Of a stretch of 8,060 bases of DNA, positions 1-5,562 are shown piece by piece. The position numbers and the translations under genes were made by a program. Location of the stretch: contig JAGCEE010000195.1 in assembly GCA_017650795.1 (NCBI GenBank), positions 1 to 8,060 of the forward strand. The letters run 5' to 3'. The notes under the pieces are model-generated. The model did no database searches, had not been told where the DNA came from, and saw only the letters and a list, made by a program, of their open reading frames with translations. Every line of letters starts with the position of its first letter. Positions within the stretch are counted from its first letter, which is position 1. This stretch comes from Clostridia bacterium (GTDB lineage Bacteria > Bacillota > Clostridia > Christensenellales > UBA1242).

Positions 1-420
1 ATATTAAAAAACGTAAAAGAAATATACTTAGAGGGCAAAGATGTGCCTTCTAGGATTGTTTCTATGCGTTTTTTAAACGAATTTTTGTATTTAAAGCTTG
101 GCACAATAAATTCAAGAGAAAAGGCCGACCTTTTAAGGGGTTTTGGTGTTTATGTAGATAAAACACTTATTGATATTCCAAACAACGAGTATATAATATC
201 CGATATTATTGGAAGCGAAGTATTAAGCGAAGACGGCGAGCATATTGGAAAACTTATAGATGTTCAAAACTATGGTGCAACAGATTTGTTTGTTGTAGAG
301 CAGTACAAAAGAGAGTATTTGGTTCCATTTGTTGATGATATTGTTAAAAAGATTTTACCAAAACAAAAACAAATAATAGTAAATAAAAAAAATTACGATG
401 AGGCAAAAATATGCGAATAG
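1..420 (+). CDS. rimM: RimM, 16S rRNA processing/30S maturation factor (5' end outside window)
   Basis: RimM binds the 30S subunit head (ribosomal protein S19) and helps late 16S rRNA maturation. The reading frame is open from base 1, so the gene begins upstream. The GTG at 43 is an internal valine codon, not the start, because the 14 codons before it continue the N-terminal beta-barrel domain. Of the visible 139 residues, about 1-55 are the end of that domain, including the family-like segment ADLLRGFGVYV (about 42-52). Residues about 63-128 form the PRC-barrel domain (YIISDIIGSEV, then DLFVV and EYLVPFVDDIV). The family is usually about 165-175 residues, so some 30 residues are missing at the left edge. 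The last 10 bases overlap trmD, the classic rimM-trmD pairing, which suggests translational coupling. Family assignment is very secure. Confidence 0.95.
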   Translation: MLKNVKEIYLEGKDVPSRIVSMRFLNEFLYLKLGTINSREKADLLRGFGVYVDKTLIDIPNNEYIISDIIGSEVLSEDGEHIGKLIDVQNYGATDLFVVEQYKREYLVPFVDDIVKKILPKQKQIIVNKKNYDEAKICE

Positions 421-1082
421 ATATTTTAACTCTTTTTCCAGAAATGTTTAAGCCACTTAGCGAAAGCATTATCCAAAGAGCAGTAGAAAAAAAAATTGTT
501 CAAATAAACCTAATTCAAATTAGGGATTTTTCTTTAGATCCACACAAAAAAACAGACGATGTCCCATACGGGGGTGGTGCGGGTATGGTTATGACACCTC
601 AGCCACTTTATGATGCAATAATGAGTGTAAAACAAGAACACTCTAAAATAGTTTACCTTAGCCCAAGAGGAAATGTTTTTAATCAAAATATGGCAATTCA
701 GTTTACTAAATGCGAACATTTAATCTTAATTTGTGGTCATTATGAGGGCATAGACCAAAGAATACTAGATATGTTTAACGTGCAAGAAATTTCAATAGGC
801 GATTATGTTTTAACCGGTGGCGAACTTCCTGCAATGGTGATGTGTGATGCAATAATAAGATTGCTTGACGGCGCAATAACAAAAGAAAGTTTAGATGACG
901 AAAGTTTTACAAACGGGCTTTTAGAATATTCCCAATATACTCGTCCACAAAACTTTATGGGATTAGAAGTCCCAGAGGTTTTATTATCGGGACATCACGA
1001 GAATATAAAAAAATGGAGAGCAGAAAAATCACTTCAAATAACAAAACAAAATCGCCCAGACTTAATTAACAATAAAAAATAG
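411..1082 (+). CDS. trmD: TrmD, tRNA (guanine-N1)-methyltransferase
   Basis: TrmD methylates G37 next to the anticodon using S-adenosylmethionine, preventing +1 frameshifting. It is a SPOUT (trefoil-knot) dimer. Visible marks are LTLFPEMF (6-13), DDVPYGGGAGMVM (49-61), the SAM-site GHYEGIDQR (109-117), IGDYVLTGGELPAM (129-142), an Arg at 150 matching E. coli Arg154, and SGHHENIKKWR (193-203) in the C-terminal tRNA-binding part. Length (223 aa) is slightly short for the family (about 230-255) through a brief C-terminus. The start ATG lies inside rimM, with GAGG at 400-403 seven bases upstream. One oddity: where E. coli has catalytic Asp169 in a DSF motif, this protein reads ESF (Glu164). Identity is certain; the effect of that change is not. 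Confidence 0.97.
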   Translation: MRIDILTLFPEMFKPLSESIIQRAVEKKIVQINLIQIRDFSLDPHKKTDDVPYGGGAGMVMTPQPLYDAIMSVKQEHSKIVYLSPRGNVFNQNMAIQFTKCEHLILICGHYEGIDQRILDMFNVQEISIGDYVLTGGELPAMVMCDAIIRLLDGAITKESLDDESFTNGLLEYSQYTRPQNFMGLEVPEVLLSGHHENIKKWRAEKSLQITKQNRPDLINNKK

Positions 1083-1137
1083 CCAATAATGACAAAAAAA
1101 GTTTAGATTAAAAACGTGCACTTTAAGGAGAATATTT

Positions 1138-1731
1138 ATGAGATTGATACTAGCATCAAATTCAAAAAGAAGAAAAGATTTATTAAAAATGGTTGGTTGG
1201 AAATACGAGGTAATAACAAGCAAGGTGGACGAACAAAGTAGCAAAACCAATCCGGAAGAATATGTTTTGGAGTTATCAAAAAATAAGGCCAAATCTGTTG
1301 CTGGTCAAATCGACTCTCCTGCAATAATAATCTCTGCCGATACAATAGTGCATTTTAATAACAAAATAATCGAAAAACCAAAGAGCAAACAGGAGGCTTT
1401 TTTAAGTATAAAAAGCATGGTGGGCAAATCTACTTTTGCTGTCACGGGTGTCACAATCATGGATTTATACAAAAATAAAACAATCTCATTTGCCGATAAA
1501 ACTGAGGTTGTTTTAAGAGATGATATCACAGATGAAGATATAAAATGGTATGTAGAAAATGAAAAATCACTCCTTGATGTAAGTGGCTATGCTTTGCTTG
1601 GAAAAGGTGCTATATTTTTAAAAAAGGTCAATGGCGATTACAATACTCTTTTTGGAATTTCTCCAAGTTTAATATACTATAAGTTAAAAGAGTTAGGATA
1701 TAGCATCAATGATTTTGAGATTGAGGATTAA
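1138..1731 (+). CDS. maf: Maf/YhdE-type nucleoside triphosphate pyrophosphatase
   Basis: Maf proteins hydrolyse dTTP, UTP and modified pyrimidine triphosphates to the monophosphate plus pyrophosphate, a nucleotide house-cleaning role; in Bacillus, Maf is also linked to septum formation. The 197-residue length is typical. Motifs seen: LASNSKRRKDLL (5-16; usual form S-x-S-P-R-R), KVDE (29-32), LSKNKAKSV (46-54), the metal/catalytic SADTIV (66-71), EKP (79-81), and the C-terminal GYALLGKGA followed by NGDYNTLFGISPS (150-177). The canonical Gln of the GIQG/AIQG motif of the dTTP/UTP subfamily is Leu154 here, so exact substrate preference is uncertain. An excellent Shine-Dalgarno, AAGGAG at 1125-1130, lies 7 nt before the ATG. 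The gene sits 55 nt after trmD with no terminator, so it is probably cotranscribed. Confidence 0.9.
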   Translation: MRLILASNSKRRKDLLKMVGWKYEVITSKVDEQSSKTNPEEYVLELSKNKAKSVAGQIDSPAIIISADTIVHFNNKIIEKPKSKQEAFLSIKSMVGKSTFAVTGVTIMDLYKNKTISFADKTEVVLRDDITDEDIKWYVENEKSLLDVSGYALLGKGAIFLKKVNGDYNTLFGISPSLIYYKLKELGYSINDFEIED

Positions 1732-1738
1732 AAGGTGG
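1732..1738 (+). promoter_or_regulatory. Ribosome binding site that decides the start of the HAD gene
   Basis: The bases AAGGTGG resemble the AAGGAGG consensus and end 5 nt before the ATG at 1744. The alternative in-frame GTG at 1735 lies inside this very element and would have no properly spaced Shine-Dalgarno. I therefore place the start of the downstream gene at 1744. Confidence 0.7.
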
Positions 1739-1743
1739 CAAAA

Positions 1744-2202
1744 ATGTACATAAAAGAATACTTAAAGCAATTTAATAATAAAAAAATAAAACTTTTTGTA
1801 GATATGGACGGCGTGCTTGCCGATTATATTTTTGGAAGTGCCAAGGATTATAATTTAAAAAGGCCACTTTTTTCTAATATCAAAAAAATAAAAAAAATAT
1901 CAAAGAATAAAAATATACAACTTTTTATTCTCTCAACGGCAAGATATAGTGATGGAATAAATCAAAAGCATTGGTGGTTGGATAAATATGCACCATTTTT
2001 TAAAAAAGAAAACCGTATTATAATTTCTCGTGAGGCAAATAATATGGAAGAATCTGCCACATTAAAAGCACAGTTTTTTAGCACCTATCCTCGTGAGGAT
2101 TGTGTGCTAATACTAATTGATGATGACCCTAAAAACTTAAAGAAGATAAATGCTTTAAATGAAGATGTTATCCTTTTAAAAGATACAGTATTAGTGGATT
2201 AG
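1744..2202 (+). CDS. Small HAD-superfamily phosphatase, possibly a 5'(3')-deoxyribonucleotidase
   Basis: A 152-residue haloacid dehalogenase-type hydrolase. Motif I is FVDMDGVLAD (18-27), with the nucleophile Asp20 and acid/base Asp22. Motif II is FILSTAR (61-67, Ser64 or Thr65). A Lys near 108 could be motif III. Motif IV is LIDDDP (124-129). The DMDGVLAD form and short overall length resemble cytosolic 5'-nucleotidase (NT5C/YorS-like) proteins, but most of the helical cap is reduced to a short lysine-rich stretch around 47-57. No signal peptide or membrane segment is visible, so it is cytoplasmic. It begins 12 nt after maf and ends 14 nt before rbgA. The placement suggests, by inference only, that it dephosphorylates the monophosphates that Maf releases. 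HAD membership is secure; substrate is a guess. Confidence 0.75.
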   Translation: MYIKEYLKQFNNKKIKLFVDMDGVLADYIFGSAKDYNLKRPLFSNIKKIKKISKNKNIQLFILSTARYSDGINQKHWWLDKYAPFFKKENRIIISREANNMEESATLKAQFFSTYPREDCVLILIDDDPKNLKKINALNEDVILLKDTVLVD

Positions 2203-2216
2203 TTATGGAGAGGTAA

Positions 2217-3065
2217 ATGAGTGAATTTTTAAACAAATTAAATTGGTTTCCAGGGCACATGGCAAAGGCATTAAAAGAAATGTCCGAAGAAGTTAAAAAT
2301 GTGGACATGGTTATTTATGTTTTAGATGCTCGTGCACCAAAAAGTTCCATAAATCCCGAGTTTGTTGGTATTATAGGTAGCAAGCCAATTTTGTATATTT
2401 TAAACAAAGCAGATATGGTTTTGCCAGAGGATTTATCTAAGTTTAAAGCAGGCTTTAAAGGCAACAACAGTTATGTTTTAGAACTAAACAGCACAAAGAC
2501 TGGTGCAACAAAAATGATAGAACCAATCATGACCAACCTTTGTCGTGAAAAAATAGAAAAAAATAGAGCAAAAGGCTTTAACACAAGGTTAAGAGCAATG
2601 GTTATTGGCATTCCAAATTCAGGAAAAAGTACATTAATAAATAATCTTTGTGGAAAAAAGAAAACAATAACGGGCAATAAGGCTGGCGTCACAAAAGGTA
2701 AGCAATGGCTAACACTTGGAAATGGGTTTGAAGTTTTAGATACACCAGGAACACTATATCCAAAAATAACCAATAATAAAACGGCAATCAATCTTGCAAT
2801 GATAGGCTCAATCCGCAACGAAGTAATAGACATGCCAGAACTTGCCATAGATTTTATCAATTTTTGCAAATCAACTAATTTTGGCATACTTTCGTACTAC
2901 AATGTCACCGATAAAACACTTTCTAGTTTAGAAATATTAGAACAAATAGCAGAGCATAAAAACTTTTTGTTAAAGCGAGGAGAACTAGATTACGATAAAA
3001 CGGCATTTGCAATAATAGATGATTTTAGAAAAGGAAAACTAGGCAAGATAATTTTAGATAATTAA
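2217..3065 (+). CDS. rbgA: RbgA/YlqF, 50S-assembly GTPase (circularly permuted)
   Basis: RbgA is an essential GTPase in Bacillus that acts late in 50S subunit maturation, allowing proteins such as uL16 to join. The 282 residues show the circularly permuted G-motif order that defines the family: the N-terminal NWFPGHMAKA (9-18), then G4 NKAD (63-66), a G5-like NST (91-93), G1 GIPNSGKST (131-139), G2 around Thr160 in AGVTKG, and G3 DTPG (175-178). The C-terminal RNA-binding (ANTAR-like) region spans about 225-282 and ends with the family-like DFRKGKLGKI (269-278). A GGAGAGG Shine-Dalgarno (2207-2213) precedes the ATG. It is the last gene of the rimM-led run. In many Bacillota it directly follows rplS and precedes rnhB; neither is here. 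Confidence 0.95.
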   Translation: MSEFLNKLNWFPGHMAKALKEMSEEVKNVDMVIYVLDARAPKSSINPEFVGIIGSKPILYILNKADMVLPEDLSKFKAGFKGNNSYVLELNSTKTGATKMIEPIMTNLCREKIEKNRAKGFNTRLRAMVIGIPNSGKSTLINNLCGKKKTITGNKAGVTKGKQWLTLGNGFEVLDTPGTLYPKITNNKTAINLAMIGSIRNEVIDMPELAIDFINFCKSTNFGILSYYNVTDKTLSSLEILEQIAEHKNFLLKRGELDYDKTAFAIIDDFRKGKLGKIILDN

Positions 3066-3082
3066 AGTTTTACTATATAATT

Positions 3083-3112
3083 AAAGCGCCCATTTTATTT
3101 GGGTGTTTTTTT
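3083..3112 (+). terminator. Rho-independent terminator after rbgA
   Basis: A stem of about nine pairs (left arm 3084-3092, right arm 3100-3108) encloses a 7-nt loop and runs into seven T's (3106-3112). Core pairs are CCCA/TGGG, extended by two G-U pairs. Because those wobble pairs become A-C mismatches on the other strand, it is built for plus-strand transcription only. It closes the rimM-to-rbgA run; strength is moderate. Confidence 0.65.
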
Positions 3113-3139
3113 AGTGATAATTTCATTTGTATAATTTAT

Positions 3140-3168
3140 TTGAAAATAATTGATATTTATGGTATCAT
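3140..3168 (+). promoter_or_regulatory. Sigma-A-type promoter of der
   Basis: A -35 box TTGAAA (3140-3145) and -10 box TATCAT (3163-3168) are separated by 17 nt, with an extended -10 TG at 3160-3161. This is a near-consensus housekeeping promoter just after the rbgA terminator. A start site about 7 nt after the -10 box would fall near 3175, right at the AAGAGG Shine-Dalgarno (3175-3180), leaving a leader of only about 11 nt before the ATG at 3186. Confidence 0.65.
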
Positions 3169-3185
3169 AACACCAAGAGGTAAAA

Positions 3186-4511
3186 ATGAAAAAGCCGTTA
3201 GTAGCAGTAGTTGGTAGGCCAAATGTTGGCAAAAGTACATTTTTTAATAAAATATGTGGTAAACGTATCAGTATTGTAGATGATACGCCTGGCGTCACCA
3301 GAGATAGAATATATTCCGATGCCGAATGGTGTGGTTATGGTTTTAGAATGGTTGATACTGGTGGATTAGATAGCAAATCTGATGATATGTTCCAAGGCAA
3401 TATTAAGGCGCAGGTGGATATTGCAATAGACCTTGCCGATGTTATTGTTTTTATGGTAGATGGTCGTGAGGGCATTACACAAAACGATCACGAAGTAGCA
3501 AATATTTTACGAAAATGTGGCAAAAACATAGTGCTTGTTGTAAACAAATTAGACAATTTTGAAGTGGAAAACACATATGAGTTTTACGAACTTGGTCTTG
3601 GAGAGCCATTTCCAATTTCTTGCGAGCAATCCAAGGGTCTTGGTGAAGTTCTTGATGCAATTGTCGCAAACTTTAAACAAAGAATAGATTTAGAGGAAGA
3701 AGACGGAAAAATAAAAATAGCCATAGTTGGCAGACCAAATGTAGGCAAGAGTAGTATAACAAACAGAATTTTGGGCGAAGATAGGGTGGTTGTTAGTGAG
3801 ATCGCAGGAACAACACGTGATGCAATAGAAACAGATTTTAACTTTAATGGTAAAACATACACACTAATAGATACCGCTGGTTTAAGACGAAAAAGAGCAA
3901 TAGAAAACGAAACAGTAGAAAGTTATTCTGTAATTCGTTCAATGGAAGCAATAAAAAGAGCAGATGTTGTTTTAATAGTGCTAGATTCAAGCGAAGAAAT
4001 AACAGAACAAGATGTTAGAATTGCTGGATATGTTCATGAGGAAGGCAAGCCGTCAATTTTGGTTATGAATAAATGGGATAAAGTTTTAAATAAAGATGGC
4101 AATACTATAAATAAGTATCTTGCAGATTTAAAAAACAAGTTTTCGTTTATGGATTATTTTGTATCTATTTTTACATCAGCAGTTTCGGGTAAAAGATTAT
4201 TTGATGTGTTAGAAAATGTAGATAAAGTATATAATAATGCATGCCGAAGAATAACAACCGGTGCTTTAAACGAATTGCTTTCTAGTGCTCTTTTATCCAA
4301 CGAGCCACCATATAGAAATGGCAGAAAATTAAAAATACAGTATATTACTCAGGCATCAATAAATCCACCAACATTTGTGCTCTTTGTTAATGATGCAAGC
4401 CTTATGCATTTTTCTTATTTAAGATATTTGGAAAATCGTTTTAGAGAGGCAGTTGATTTTAGTGGCACTCCAATAAAGTTTATAACAAAAAGCAAAGAAG
4501 AAAAGAAATAA
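3186..4511 (+). CDS. der: Der (EngA), double-G-domain ribosome assembly GTPase
   Basis: Der is an essential GTPase that binds 50S precursors and is needed for 50S stability. Length 441 aa is typical. G domain 1: GRPNVGKST (10-18), switch TPGVTRD (34-40), DTGG (57-60), NKLD (120-123), and a G5 with Cys (ISCEQ, 144-148) where SA is usual. G domain 2: GRPNVGKSS (182-190), AGTTRD (207-212), DTAG (229-232), NKWD (295-298), TSA (330-332). An acidic linker (LEEED, 169-173) separates them. The C-terminal KH-like domain covers about 350-435 and includes KLKIQYITQA and the closing SGTPI (426-430), followed by a short charged tail. It has its own promoter and an AAGAGG Shine-Dalgarno 5 nt before the ATG. 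The der-plsY order is common in Clostridia. Confidence 0.97.
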   Translation: MKKPLVAVVGRPNVGKSTFFNKICGKRISIVDDTPGVTRDRIYSDAEWCGYGFRMVDTGGLDSKSDDMFQGNIKAQVDIAIDLADVIVFMVDGREGITQNDHEVANILRKCGKNIVLVVNKLDNFEVENTYEFYELGLGEPFPISCEQSKGLGEVLDAIVANFKQRIDLEEEDGKIKIAIVGRPNVGKSSITNRILGEDRVVVSEIAGTTRDAIETDFNFNGKTYTLIDTAGLRRKRAIENETVESYSVIRSMEAIKRADVVLIVLDSSEEITEQDVRIAGYVHEEGKPSILVMNKWDKVLNKDGNTINKYLADLKNKFSFMDYFVSIFTSAVSGKRLFDVLENVDKVYNNACRRITTGALNELLSSALLSNEPPYRNGRKLKIQYITQASINPPTFVLFVNDASLMHFSYLRYLENRFREAVDFSGTPIKFITKSKEEKK

Positions 4512-4713
4512 AAACAAAAGATAAGCAGCATTAAATAAAACTAAAATATTTTAAATTTAATGACTTATTTAACGCTTTAAATAATCAAATTTACTTGTTA
4601 GTTTGCTTATATTAATCAATAAATAAAGTATTTGCATGCAATTGTGTGTAATTAAAATATGACATATTAAAATCATTATAACTAAAATAAATTTACATTA
4701 AAAAGGATAACCA
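4512..4713 (+). other. AT-rich spacer between der and plsY
   Basis: This 202-nt stretch holds no convincing gene or T-run terminator. I see a loose inverted repeat (4528-4538 with 4565-4575, one mismatch, 26-nt loop that itself contains the palindrome AAAATATTTT) and a perfect 10-bp palindrome TTGCATGCAA at 4632-4641. Both are weak evidence of function in such AT-rich DNA. With no clear terminator, some read-through from der into plsY is likely. Confidence 0.4.
4642..4670 (+). promoter_or_regulatory. Candidate weak promoter of plsY
   Basis: TTGTGT (4642-4647) and TATTAA (4665-4670) are 17 nt apart and would start transcription near 4677, giving a leader of about 37 nt. Several other AT-rich hexamers nearby could serve as well, so the choice is uncertain. 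Confidence 0.3.
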
Positions 4714-5409
4714 ATGCCAGATTTTGTTAAATATATAATCATAATAGTTGTGGGCTATTTGCTAGGAAATTTTAGTTCAGCAAAGTTTTTATCACGCATT
4801 AAAAAAGACGACATAACCAAACATGGCAGTGGTAATCCGGGCACAATGAATATGCTACGAACGTTTGGTTTTAAATTAGGCTTATTAACATTACTTTTAG
4901 ATGCTTTAAAAGGCATAATTCCATCTCTTTTGGGCTTTTTAATCTTTGGCGGAACAGGTGGTGGAGATTTTGCATATGTTGGCTTGTTTGTTGGTGGCTT
5001 TTCTTCAATACTTGGCCATATATTTCCGGTATTTTATAAGTTTAAAGGTGGCAAGGGTGTTGCTTGTATTGTTGGAATGTTTTTGGTTGCGGAGCCTATT
5101 TGGGCAGCAGCAATGATTATTGTTTGTTTTTTGTACTTGCTATTATTCAAATATGGAGTTTTAACATCATTTATTTTTATTACAGTTTTAACCATAATAG
5201 AGGGGTATAGGTTTAATAACAATTTGCCGATTTGTCTTATATTATTTGGTATTTTCTGTCTTATTTGGTATATGCATAGGCAAAACTTTTTTAGATTGCT
5301 AATAGGAAAAGAAAATAAAATAAATTTATTTAAAAAGAAACAGCAAAAAACAAATAGAAAAGTTAAAAGAGAAATAAAAAAGGAAAACAAAACAAAAGAA
5401 ATAGGATAA
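4714..5409 (+). CDS. plsY: PlsY, acyl-phosphate:glycerol-3-phosphate acyltransferase
   Basis: PlsY is an integral membrane enzyme that transfers an acyl group from acyl-phosphate (made by PlsX) to glycerol-3-phosphate, giving lysophosphatidic acid, the first step of phospholipid synthesis. Family motifs: GNFSSAKFLSR (18-28) and HGSGNPGTMNMLRTFG (37-52); the phosphate-binding GHIFPVFYKFKGGKGVA (101-117); and HRQNFFRLLIGKENKI (188-203). Hydrophobic segments near 6-20, 55-80, 88-105, 118-145, 148-163 and 170-187 fit the multi-spanning fold. The family usually ends near the ENKI motif at about 200 residues; here a tail of about 30 residues, very rich in Lys and Arg (14 basic residues in 199-231), follows. 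AAGGA at 4703-4707 lies 6 nt before the ATG. The gpsA gene often found next is absent. Confidence 0.95.
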   Translation: MPDFVKYIIIIVVGYLLGNFSSAKFLSRIKKDDITKHGSGNPGTMNMLRTFGFKLGLLTLLLDALKGIIPSLLGFLIFGGTGGGDFAYVGLFVGGFSSILGHIFPVFYKFKGGKGVACIVGMFLVAEPIWAAAMIIVCFLYLLLFKYGVLTSFIFITVLTIIEGYRFNNNLPICLILFGIFCLIWYMHRQNFFRLLIGKENKINLFKKKQQKTNRKVKREIKKENKTKEIG

Positions 5410-5459
5410 TTTATAATTTCTATTAAGCATCGCTAAATATATTTATACTCATTAAATTT

Positions 5460-5500
5460 AAAACAAATTGACCTTTAAATTTTGGTCATTTGTTTTTTTT
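5460..5500 (+). terminator. Strong Rho-independent terminator after plsY
   Basis: The left arm AAACAAATTGACC (5461-5473) pairs with GGTCATTTGTTT (5484-5495) with one bulged T, around a 10-nt AT loop, and the right arm runs into eight T's (5493-5500). It is placed 50 nt after the plsY stop and separates plsY from the next transcription unit. Confidence 0.85.
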
Positions 5501-5514
5501 AAAACAAAAATCAA

Positions 5515-5543
5515 TTTACTTTTGGCATTCTTTGTGTTATCAT
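5515..5543 (+). promoter_or_regulatory. Promoter of the DUF4132-like gene
   Basis: A -10 box TATCAT (5538-5543), identical to that of der, has an extended TG at 5535-5536 and lies 17 nt after a weak -35 TTTACT (5515-5520). The predicted start near 5550 leaves only about 13 nt before the ATG, with the Shine-Dalgarno GGAG at 5554-5557. The extended -10 probably compensates for the poor -35. Confidence 0.55.
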
Positions 5544-5562
5544 ACAGAAAATTGGAGATTAT

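Noticed and set aside
43..420. GTG at 43 as the start of rimM
   Set aside because: The same frame is open to base 1 and the upstream 14 codons continue the RimM N-terminal domain; the true start is outside the window.
1083..1137. Terminator between trmD and maf
   Set aside because: No stable hairpin with a T-run is visible in the 55-nt gap.
1735..1743. GTG at 1735 as the start of the HAD gene
   Set aside because: It lies inside the likely Shine-Dalgarno AAGGTGG, which is correctly spaced for the ATG at 1744.
2471..2887. 138-residue minus-strand frame opposite rbgA
   Set aside because: It covers conserved G motifs of rbgA on the other strand and has no recognisable domain or ribosome site.
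3213..3758. Repeated DNA words around the two GRPNVGKS motifs in der
   Set aside because: They reflect the ancient duplication of the two G domains, not a recent repeat.
5034..5390. 118-residue minus-strand frame opposite plsY
   Set aside because: It is antisense to a clear plsY; its Phe/Lys-rich content just mirrors the membrane helices and lysine tail of plsY.
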